Below are positions 26,126 to 33,757 of a DNA stretch of 64,000 bases, one piece after another. A program made the position numbers and the translations under genes. The notes under the pieces were generated by a model. It saw only the letters and a program-made list of their open reading frames with translations, was not told where the DNA came from and did no database searches. The stretch's first letter is position 1. Each line of letters opens with the position of its first letter. Source of the DNA: F23-D06 sp947167635 (GTDB lineage Bacteria; Bacteroidota; Bacteroidia; Bacteroidales; WCHB1-69); contig CAMVIT010000006.1 of assembly GCA_947167635.1 (NCBI GenBank), positions 9,664 to 73,663 of the forward strand. The letters are read 5' to 3'.

Positions 26126-27003
26126 GGTTTCGGTACGGTGGGAAGATCTTTTCTTCCTTCTTCTGTTTTTGACTTCTCTTTTACAACCTCCATTGCATCC
26201 TGCAAATTATCAATGGTTCTACTCCAAAATTCCTCCATATTGCTAACTCCTTCATAGAAATAGACATCTGATTCAAAAACCTGCCCCCTATCATCATATA
26301 GTGATTTTAACATAGGATACCCCTCATAATTATAACCATCTTTGAAGTATGCGTCCTGGTTGTCTTCGTCATATCCACCGTGCTTAAAATCACCATAGTG
26401 AACTGTTTCGTGCAACAAAGTACTAATCACATACAAAAGCGCTGCTTGGCGCAAATCTTCATCTACTGTGTTGAGAATATCAATGATTTTCTGATTTATG
26501 TAGATAATGTTTGGACGTTCTTTAGGGAACACGCCATCAGCATTCTGGATAGCACTACCATCAACTATGTGTATTTCCGGCCCTTTTCCAGGTGTCAGGA
26601 GTTCCTCTATTTCCGCCACTGTCAATTCTCCATACAATTGTAATCCGCGCATAATGTTTGTACTGTTGAGAACATCTTTTTTTATATACGAATTAAGATA
26701 TTTCGCAAATATAGCCGATTTCCGAGCTTCATTTTCAGGCAACTTGTAGCGACCATACTTGTCCAAATATAATATCGGATTTCCTCCACAAAACAAAAAT
26801 GGACTTTCCCCAGGAAACTTTGACACTTCCGGATCCACTCCCCACCACCGACCCAGTCTCGTGTCGTACTGCCGGAATTCGTACCCTGCCAAGACCCCAT
26901 CCCCAAGCACCTCATTGTCAGCCTCCTGCCCGTTGAAGAAGTACCGGTAACCCCCCATAGCGGGAAGAGGGAATTTTGGCGGGTATGTGGTTGAAAAAAT
27001 CAT
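26122..27003 (-). CDS. RHS tip fused to HExxH metallopeptidase toxin domain
   Basis: The 293-residue protein holds only the last RHS repeats (MGGYRYFFNGQEADNEV to YDTRLGRWWGVDPEVSKFPG, residues 16-64). After PILYLDKYGRYKL comes a variable C-terminal domain with the zinc-protease motif H198-E-T-V-H202 (LLHETVHYGD) and acidic residues downstream (FESDVYFYEG). There is no signal peptide and no RHS shell, so it is an orphan tip cassette rather than a complete RHS gene. The same 5' sequence recurs in the remnant at 25031. The toxin reading follows from the RHS architecture; the substrate is unknown. Confidence 0.78.
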   Translation of the reverse strand: MIFSTTYPPKFPLPAMGGYRYFFNGQEADNEVLGDGVLAGYEFRQYDTRLGRWWGVDPEVSKFPGESPFLFCGGNPILYLDKYGRYKLPENEARKSAIFAKYLNSYIKKDVLNSTNIMRGLQLYGELTVAEIEELLTPGKGPEIHIVDGSAIQNADGVFPKERPNIIYINQKIIDILNTVDEDLRQAALLYVISTLLHETVHYGDFKHGGYDEDNQDAYFKDGYNYEGYPMLKSLYDDRGQVFESDVYFYEGVSNMEEFWSRTIDNLQDAMEVVKEKSKTEEGRKDLPTVPKP

Positions 27004-27024
27004 GGTGCGAAGATAGGATTAACA

Positions 27025-27384
27025 TTATTTGACACGAATATATTCCTCGGCTCGTTGTCTTCTATCCAACAAAAGCAAGGAGTCACCCTCCAACACAAAT
27101 TCTTGAACTATTAGGTCTGACCACCATATAAAAAAGGTTTCACCATTGTCATTTTTTATAACGCTAAACAACTCTCCATGCGTGTCTTGCCAAACTTCAT
27201 GATCTGTTCCATACAAAAAATACGCATTACTGTCCACTATTGCTAAAGCATTCCCTTCGGTTTGCCTCCACACACCTTGCAAATTCTCATGCAATTCTTC
27301 TGTATTGCAATCTATCCTGATTTGAGCTAAAGAGTCAAATACCAAAATCCATGTCAATATTGATGTAAAGATGTATCTTTTCAT
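27025..27384 (-). CDS. Secreted small protein, candidate immunity to GH19 RHS toxin
   Basis: The 119-residue product has a signal peptide (MKRYIFTSILTWILVFDSLAQ) followed by a compact beta-rich domain (GVWRQTEGNALAIVDSNAYFLYG, ETFFIWWSDLIVQEF). Its ATG overlaps the stop of the RHS-GH19 gene by 4 nt. An exported partner makes sense if the toxin cuts peptidoglycan in the periplasm. No family is recognised. Confidence 0.68.
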   Translation of the reverse strand: MKRYIFTSILTWILVFDSLAQIRIDCNTEELHENLQGVWRQTEGNALAIVDSNAYFLYGTDHEVWQDTHGELFSVIKNDNGETFFIWWSDLIVQEFVLEGDSLLLLDRRQRAEEYIRVK

Positions 27385-29069
27385 TTTAATATGCTTTTCA
27401 GTTGTTCATATTTACTTTTACGGTCTTCTAGTCCATTATATCCTCCATTAATGATTTTCGTCACTTCTCTGACACTTGCATTATTAACGTCAATTTTATC
27501 AACAACGTGTTTTTTGAAAAACCACATCGCACTTAGCACCATATATTGGTCTGTTTTAACAAGTTCTGGCGATTTGACAAAATCGTCTGTGTTATTGGTA
27601 AAAGTGGAGTTTATGTATTCTGTAAAGCCACGATATGCAGATTTGCCAGTCAACTGAAGCAATCCTCTACCTCTGTACAAATATCCTTCTTTTGCTCCGT
27701 TATCCATTCGGTTACCATAAACTATATTGGCGATTTCTTCCTCTTTGGCTGATTGGCCTGTTGTTCGGCCATATAAAGCGGCATCTTTTTTGCCTTCAAC
27801 TGGAGTCCCCACATAAAAATATTTACTGAATGTTGAGACCAATCCGGCAACACTATAGTTGAAACTTTCTTCCACTTTTGTAAACCCTTGACTTTCATGT
27901 CCTACTTGGGATAAAAAATGACATATACTTTCATATGAATCTAATCCGAATGATGAACCATGTAGATTAATGGCGATTTCCACATTCTTGAGATATCTTG
28001 GATTAGCTCTTGTGAAAATAGACTTCATCGTTTCGTAGACAACGGCTACTTCAGCCTTATTCCATATGCTATTGTTCCATATCCAAGCTTGATTTTCCGT
28101 ATTAGGGAGAGGATTATTGTTTTCGTCCAATATAGGAGCATGAGCCCCTTGGCCATTATAACTTCCATTGTAGTTAGGTTCCAATCCCTCCAACTCCCGG
28201 TACCATGTTGGCATAAGCCCTGCGAACTGATAAGTGGACCACCACGGGAACTTCCCTGCCAAGGGGTCCACGCTCCAGAACCGCCCGATGCGGGTGTCGT
28301 GCATACGGTACTCGAAGGCGTGCAGAGCCCCCTCTCCAAGCACCTCATTGTCAGCCTCCTGCCCGTTGAAGAAGTACCGATATCCCCCCATAGTAAAACT
28401 TCGGCCCGGCATAGGGAAGCCGAAGGGGTAGTAATCGGTGTAGGTGACAGCGAATGGGATGAACTGCCACTGACCATAACTGTCTTGCACAAGGTGCTTT
28501 CGGTCTTGTGCTGTGTAGGTCACATTGCCCAAATGATCCGTAAATTCATAAACACGAGCCCCAATCGTGTTGGAATCCTGCAGCCAAGTGCTGTTTGCCG
28601 TTATCCAGACCTGCTGCTCCAACACACCCAGACGCTTGCTGCCATACAGATACCGCTCTGTGGCTCTCAAGGTGTCTCCATTCTGCCGATAAATGCACAT
28701 CACATTGCCTGTGGCATCGTGAATGTAGAAAGTCACTCCCGAGGAATCGGTCTTCACCTGTCGCTGGCCAGTCGGGCTGTAACGGAATGATGACAATGTA
28801 TTACCATTCCTGCGAATGGTATCCACTTTGCCAAATGCGTTCCAACTTACCGTCAGATCCTCCGCATTGTCGTGCACTAAGTTACCCAGTGCATCGTACT
28901 TGTAGGCACTAGATGTAATACCGGTGGAAGATATGCTCCCCAAGCGATTGTTGCCATTCGGGTATGTATATCGGATATTATGCATCTCCTGACCACAATG
29001 GTTTTTACGCTGCAAAGATAGCAAATTTCCGTTCCAATCATAGATGTACCAGCTCCAAAAAGTGGACAC
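27381..29069 (-). CDS. 5'-truncated RHS protein with C-terminal GH19 chitinase/lysozyme-like toxin
   Basis: The 562-residue frame starts at a GTG (29067-29069). It enters RHS sequence at once (YIYDWNGNLLSL, YKYDALGNLV, YSPTGQRQVKTDSSG, the core end NVTYTAQDR... and YRMHDTRIGRFWSVDPLAGKF near 254-274). Residues from about 335 form a GH19-type domain: HFLSQVGHESQGF with E392 as likely catalytic acid, LNYS-like SFNYSVAGL, and YRGRGLLQLTG at 465-475. Complete RHS proteins have several more thousand residues with export signals, all missing here. The 5' end falls at an 11-bp direct repeat (AAAAGTGGACA), which suggests truncation by an insertion sequence. Confidence 0.8.
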   Translation of the reverse strand: MSTFWSWYIYDWNGNLLSLQRKNHCGQEMHNIRYTYPNGNNRLGSISSTGITSSAYKYDALGNLVHDNAEDLTVSWNAFGKVDTIRRNGNTLSSFRYSPTGQRQVKTDSSGVTFYIHDATGNVMCIYRQNGDTLRATERYLYGSKRLGVLEQQVWITANSTWLQDSNTIGARVYEFTDHLGNVTYTAQDRKHLVQDSYGQWQFIPFAVTYTDYYPFGFPMPGRSFTMGGYRYFFNGQEADNEVLGEGALHAFEYRMHDTRIGRFWSVDPLAGKFPWWSTYQFAGLMPTWYRELEGLEPNYNGSYNGQGAHAPILDENNNPLPNTENQAWIWNNSIWNKAEVAVVYETMKSIFTRANPRYLKNVEIAINLHGSSFGLDSYESICHFLSQVGHESQGFTKVEESFNYSVAGLVSTFSKYFYVGTPVEGKKDAALYGRTTGQSAKEEEIANIVYGNRMDNGAKEGYLYRGRGLLQLTGKSAYRGFTEYINSTFTNNTDDFVKSPELVKTDQYMVLSAMWFFKKHVVDKIDVNNASVREVTKIINGGYNGLEDRKSKYEQLKSILK

Positions 29070-29162
29070 GAAAAATATTACTTGTGATTAATGATTTTCA
29101 AAAGTGGACATAGCCGTTTTTTGCATCTCAGGACGTGGTTTGCTACCAATCACTATTTTTTG

Positions 29163-29170
29163 TACTTTTG
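29163..29170 (+). promoter_or_regulatory. -7 promoter box for DUF4301 gene
   Basis: TACTTTTG matches TAnnTTTG, 16 nt before the ATG at 29187. The sequence AATCACTATTTTT(T/C)GTACTTTTGC is shared with the pepP promoter. Confidence 0.8.
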
Positions 29171-29186
29171 CTGCTTCAAAAATATC

Positions 29187-30680
29187 ATGGCTATGACAGA
29201 ATTCACCCCTCAGGATTTAGATTTCATGCGGCATCGCGGCAGCGACCCCGCCATTGTTGAACATCAACTCGAATGCTTTTGCAAGGGCTTCGACTTTGCC
29301 AATCTCGACCGCGCCGCAACCCTCGACGACGGCATCCTGCGCCTCGACTCCGATGTCGTGGAAGAGCTCTGCGAGGATTATCCCCATTTGTTGGCGGGCA
29401 AGAAGGTCCTCAAGTTCGTGCCCGCATCCGGCGCCGCTTCCCGCATGTTCAAGGAGCTATTCTCCTATCTGTCCGACGATGCGCCCGCGACACAGCAAAA
29501 GGCGCTCGACTTCTTGGATAAACTGCCCAAATTCCCCTTCTACGAGGCACTTTCCGATGCACTTGCCAAGGATGGCCACGACATGGCCGCTGAAATCCAG
29601 GCTCGCAACTACAAGCTCATCATCCGCTATCTGCTTGAGCCGGAAGGCCTCAATTACGGCAACCAGCCCAAGGGACTCCTGCTTTTCCATCGCTATCCCG
29701 ACAAGATCCGCACGGCTGTGGAGGAACATCTTGTGGAGGCGGCCCTCTATGCCTGCAATGACGGGGAATGCCATCTGCATTTCACAGTATCACCGCAACA
29801 TCAGGCAGGTTTTGAAGCCCTGTTGGCCAAGATGGTCCCCCTCTATGAGCAACAATATGGCGTGAAGTATCATATCGACTTCTCCATCCAAGACCCTGCC
29901 ACCGACACCGTGGCAGCCGAACTCGACAATTCTCCCTTCCGTGATGAGAACGGAAACCTGCTCTTCCGTCCCGCCGGTCACGGCGCGCTCATCCACAACA
30001 TGGACAAGCTGGATGCCGACTTGGTTTTTGTCAAGAATATCGACAATGTCATCACCGAGGAGCGCGTGGGACCCACTGTGCGCTACAAGAAAGCCCTCGC
30101 CGCGCATCTGCTCCAGCTGCAGGCCCGCACCTTCCAGTACCTCCGACTCCTTGAGGCTGGAGAGGTGGACGACATGATGCTCTGCGAAATCCTCGACTTC
30201 GCTGAAACGGATCTGATGATTTCCCTTGGAGAGGATGTGACTCGCGAGATGCTGTACGAGAAGCTCAATCGCCCCATCCGCCTTTGCGGTATGGTCAAAA
30301 ACGAGGGCGAACCCGGCGGCGGCCCGTTCTGGGTGACCAACGCCGAGGGCGAAACCTCTCTCCAAATTGTTGAATCCTCCCAGATCGACAAGAAAAACCC
30401 GGCACAGATGGACATCATGACCCACGCCACCCATTTCAACCCCGTGGATATGGTATGCGGACTCAAGGACTACAATGGCCACCGCTTCGACCTCGCCCGC
30501 TATGTGGACCCAGACACAGGCTTCATCTCCTCCAAGTCGTATGGCGACCGCACCCTTAAGGCTCTGGAACTTCCCGGACTCTGGAACGGTGCCATGAGCC
30601 GCTGGATCACCATCTTTGTGGAAGTGCCCATCGAGACCTTTAACCCTGTCAAGACAGTGTTCGATTTGTTGAGAAGATAG
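29187..30680 (+). CDS. DUF4301 family protein
   Basis: The 497-residue protein begins MAMTEFTPQDLDFMRHRGSDP and shows KFVPASGAASRMFK (a glycine-rich turn) near residue 80 and a nucleotidyltransferase-like central region (PKGLLLFHRYPD, HGALIHNMDKLDADLVFVKNIDNV). DUF4301 is a Bacteroidota family without known function; the central motifs resemble sugar-nucleotide pyrophosphorylases, which is only an inference. The start follows the -7 box; a second ATG lies two codons later. Confidence 0.8.
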   Translation: MAMTEFTPQDLDFMRHRGSDPAIVEHQLECFCKGFDFANLDRAATLDDGILRLDSDVVEELCEDYPHLLAGKKVLKFVPASGAASRMFKELFSYLSDDAPATQQKALDFLDKLPKFPFYEALSDALAKDGHDMAAEIQARNYKLIIRYLLEPEGLNYGNQPKGLLLFHRYPDKIRTAVEEHLVEAALYACNDGECHLHFTVSPQHQAGFEALLAKMVPLYEQQYGVKYHIDFSIQDPATDTVAAELDNSPFRDENGNLLFRPAGHGALIHNMDKLDADLVFVKNIDNVITEERVGPTVRYKKALAAHLLQLQARTFQYLRLLEAGEVDDMMLCEILDFAETDLMISLGEDVTREMLYEKLNRPIRLCGMVKNEGEPGGGPFWVTNAEGETSLQIVESSQIDKKNPAQMDIMTHATHFNPVDMVCGLKDYNGHRFDLARYVDPDTGFISSKSYGDRTLKALELPGLWNGAMSRWITIFVEVPIETFNPVKTVFDLLRR

Positions 30681-30774
30681 TTGTCGGTGATTGGCGGTTG
30701 GGTTCCTTCTGTGGTTGCACCAGCCCTTCCGGCACGGACAAATCGACACGCGGACCCTGTCCACGACTCCGCAC

Positions 30775-31479
30775 TCAAATGAACTTTACTACGTCCTTCA
30801 TCCCTTCCATCTCTTCGAAGTTGATGAGGACGTTTTCTTTTAGGAAATCGTTGAAGGGTTTCATGATTTGGAACTTTTCGGCGATTTCTTCAATGGTTGA
30901 ATTCAGGAACTGTTTTGGAGTCAGAGATGTGCTGCAGGTGTAGTCCTTGCAAAGGATGTATTCGGGGTGGGGGAAATCTTTGGGCATGCCGTTGGGAATG
31001 CGCTTGAAGTGATCCAAGCCAATGACGGGGCAGAGGGCTTTGAACTCGGGGTTTTCCACAAGGTTGCCGTAGAGGTCGGCCTGATCGACAATGGCTTGCC
31101 GCAGGGCGCGCATCTCCTTTGCCGGCAGCCACCATACGCCACTGGCCAGCATGACTTGCTGCGGCTCGATTTGTATGTAATAGCCGCCATAGTACGCCTT
31201 CTTGCCGTGCTCATTGATGTAGGCGCCAAAATGACCTTTATAGGGAGTCTTGTCTTGTGTGAAACGCAGGTCTCTGTAGATGCGGTAAGTACAGTCTTTG
31301 GGCGTGAGATAGGCGATGGCGGGTTCGAACTTGGCCATCTCGGCAATCAGCCGCTCGAGAAAGTCGTTGAACATGGCCCAGGCCTCGTCATAAGCCGATT
31401 TGTTGGCTTTGAACCATTCGCGGTCGTTGTGCGTCACAAGGCCGGTCAAAAAGCTGAATATTTGTGCGGTCTCTCTCAT
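30775..31479 (-). CDS. DUF2461 family protein
   Basis: The 234-residue cytosolic protein has the DUF2461/TIGR02453 pattern: FLTGLVTHNDREWFKANKSAYDEA at the start, YRIYRDLRFTQDKTPYKGHFGAYI, and GGYYIQIEPQQVMLASGVW. The function of the family is not established. Its ATG overlaps the stop of the upstream tlyA-type gene by 4 nt. Confidence 0.88.
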   Translation of the reverse strand: MRETAQIFSFLTGLVTHNDREWFKANKSAYDEAWAMFNDFLERLIAEMAKFEPAIAYLTPKDCTYRIYRDLRFTQDKTPYKGHFGAYINEHGKKAYYGGYYIQIEPQQVMLASGVWWLPAKEMRALRQAIVDQADLYGNLVENPEFKALCPVIGLDHFKRIPNGMPKDFPHPEYILCKDYTCSTSLTPKQFLNSTIEEIAEKFQIMKPFNDFLKENVLINFEEMEGMKDVVKFI

Positions 31480-32273
31480 TTGATTTGGTTCTTGACCTCT
31501 TTGACTTCGTCGCAGAGTTTGTTCAGGTCGAGGCGGAAGGAGTCGGCTTGCTGGCTGAAAAGGGACAGGAACTCCACGTTCTTATGAATTTCGAAGAGTG
31601 TGGAAACGGCGATGCCGTGCAGGTGGAACCCTTGGTTGAGGGCCTCTTCCACCACCTTGCTGATGGCGACTTTATATCCTTTCTCGTTGTTGACGATGCC
31701 GCCGCGACTTAAAAAAGAGGGACCAGCCTCGAATTGCGGCTTGATGAGCAGCATCATCAGCCCGTCGGGTTTCAGAAACTGGGCACAATAGGGCAGAATG
31801 TAGGTGAGTGAAATGAAGGAGACATCGGAGACGATGAAGTCAAACTGCCTGCCTTGTATCTCTTCGGACGTGAGGTTGCGGAAGTCCTTGTTTTCCAAGG
31901 AGGTGACACGATCGTCGTGCCGCAGGCTGTCGGCCAACTGTTGTGTGCCCACATCCACGGCCACGACATGCGCGGCGCCGTGCTGCAAGGCACAGTCGGT
32001 GAAGCCCCCCGTGGAACTCCCGATGTCGAGCACCCATTTGTCGCGGAAATCCAACCCGAAGGTCTGGATGGCCTTTTCCAGCTTCAGCCCTCCCATGCTG
32101 ACGTATTTGTTGAAGATGTCGATGACCTCCACATACATGTTGTCGTTAACCTCTTGCGAGGCTTTCGTGGCGATGCGCCCGTCGATCATGACGGTGTTTT
32201 GCCGGATGGCGGTCTGCGCTTTTTCACGGGAGGTGAAGAGCTGTTTTTCCACAAGATATTTGTCAAGGCGCAT
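31476..32273 (-). CDS. TlyA family rRNA methyltransferase (S4 plus FtsJ-like)
   Basis: The 265-residue protein has an N-terminal S4 RNA-binding domain (MRLDKYLVEKQLFTSREKAQTAI) and an FtsJ-type Rossmann methyltransferase (KWVLDIGSSTGGFTDCALQHGA, SAM site near residues 79-100; FDFIVSDVSFISL). TlyA proteins 2'-O-methylate cytidines of 16S/23S rRNA; some relatives have been described as haemolysins. It sits 5 bp after the flippase gene and is coupled to DUF2461. Confidence 0.9.
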   Translation of the reverse strand: MRLDKYLVEKQLFTSREKAQTAIRQNTVMIDGRIATKASQEVNDNMYVEVIDIFNKYVSMGGLKLEKAIQTFGLDFRDKWVLDIGSSTGGFTDCALQHGAAHVVAVDVGTQQLADSLRHDDRVTSLENKDFRNLTSEEIQGRQFDFIVSDVSFISLTYILPYCAQFLKPDGLMMLLIKPQFEAGPSFLSRGGIVNNEKGYKVAISKVVEEALNQGFHLHGIAVSTLFEIHKNVEFLSLFSQQADSFRLDLNKLCDEVKEVKNQIK

Positions 32274-32278
32274 AGTAA

Positions 32279-33733
32279 TCAGGATTTTCGGGTGATGGTC
32301 TCACGCAGGGCGCGGATGTCGATGAGGCGCGTGACAAGGCCGTAGAGCAGAGTCGCGGCTACAAGGAGCACCAAGGTGTATTTGAGCTGCAGGTGCAGGT
32401 GTCGGCTGGTGAGCAGGGTGGTGGGGATCATCAGGGCGGTGAAGAGCAGGCACGGTAGCCACGGCATACTGCGCAAGGGCACGCGCAACTCCTTGATGGC
32501 AATGAAAAACTGTAGCAGGGAGACTACCGATTGGGTGCAGAGACTGGCCACGGCCGCGCCGCGCGCCTGAAAGCGAGGTATCAGGAAAATGTTGATCAAG
32601 ATGTTGACCACGATGCCCGCCATGGCTGTGATGTTCAGCTTCCTAAGACTGCCGTTGGCGGTCAGCAAAGTGCCGAACACGTATGTGAAGGCGATGGGAA
32701 TGATGCACGGAATCAGGATGGCGAAGACGCTCGCCGAGGCCTCCACGTGGTCGTTGTACAGCCAGGAGAGGATGGGCTCCCGATAGCAGAGCAGCACCAC
32801 GGTCGCGCCGATGGCGAAGACATACAGGAACGAGAACGATGTGCGCACGATGGGCTGGACGTTCTCGTTCTCCTTGATCATCTTGGAAAAGAGCGGCAGC
32901 AGGATGACGGAGAAGAGGTAGGCAATCATCACCAACGCATCCAGCAGACGGAATGCGGAGGCGTAGATGCCTGCCTGCGTGGTGGCGATGTCAACCGGCA
33001 GCAGTCGCTCAATCATCACCGAGTCGATGCGGTTGTAGAAGGACATCAGCAATGCCAGCAAGGCAAAGGGCAGACTTTTCTTCAGAATGAGCAGCGAGAG
33101 AGTCTTGTTCCATGTCAACTTGCGTAACTTCGATTTGTTCAGCACAATGACCAATGCCACTGCAATGGCTAACAGGTAGGCGGCGGTCTGGCAATAGACG
33201 AACCACTCGATTTGGAAGGGCTTGTCGGTGATGTGGCCCCAAAGCAGCAACCCGCAGAAGAGTATGGCTAACAGCCGGTCGAGTACCGAAAGACAGCTGT
33301 CGGTCTTGAACATCAGCAGCGCCGACACGTTGGAACGGAGATAGAGCATCGTGGCATTCAGAAACTGGTTGAAGCCAATCCAGAACAGGAGTTTCAGCTG
33401 CATTCCACGGTATCCGATAATCAGCGCCACTGTGTAAATCACTGCGAAATAGACTATGCAGAGGATGAATCTCAAGACGATGATGGAGGACAAGTATTTG
33501 TCTATTAGCTTGTTGTTGCGTGCAATCGTGCGATTGTTGAAATTGCAGATGCCCATGTCCAACAGCATATAGAACATGTAGGAGAAATTGAAAATGGCAA
33601 AGTAAAAGCCATATTCAGCCGCTCCCACCTGGTTCTGCACCCCGACTTCCACGCCTAATAGCCAGAAGGGCTTAACTAACAGGTTGAGAAACAGAAGCAG
33701 ACAGATGTTGAAGATGAAGTCTTTCTGTTTCAT
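32279..33733 (-). CDS. Polysaccharide/oligosaccharide flippase (Wzx-like)
   Basis: The 484-residue integral membrane protein has about 12-14 hydrophobic helices (for example FNICLLLFLNLLVKPFWLLG, YTLVLLVAATLLYGLV) and the layout of MOP-superfamily exporters. It probably flips lipid-linked saccharides for the cell surface. No glycosyltransferases adjoin it, so the substrate cannot be told from context. It lies 24 bp after leuS. Confidence 0.8.
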   Translation of the reverse strand: MKQKDFIFNICLLLFLNLLVKPFWLLGVEVGVQNQVGAAEYGFYFAIFNFSYMFYMLLDMGICNFNNRTIARNNKLIDKYLSSIIVLRFILCIVYFAVIYTVALIIGYRGMQLKLLFWIGFNQFLNATMLYLRSNVSALLMFKTDSCLSVLDRLLAILFCGLLLWGHITDKPFQIEWFVYCQTAAYLLAIAVALVIVLNKSKLRKLTWNKTLSLLILKKSLPFALLALLMSFYNRIDSVMIERLLPVDIATTQAGIYASAFRLLDALVMIAYLFSVILLPLFSKMIKENENVQPIVRTSFSFLYVFAIGATVVLLCYREPILSWLYNDHVEASASVFAILIPCIIPIAFTYVFGTLLTANGSLRKLNITAMAGIVVNILINIFLIPRFQARGAAVASLCTQSVVSLLQFFIAIKELRVPLRSMPWLPCLLFTALMIPTTLLTSRHLHLQLKYTLVLLVAATLLYGLVTRLIDIRALRETITRKS

Positions 33734-33757
33734 TCGATGGTGTTGTCCGAATCGGTG

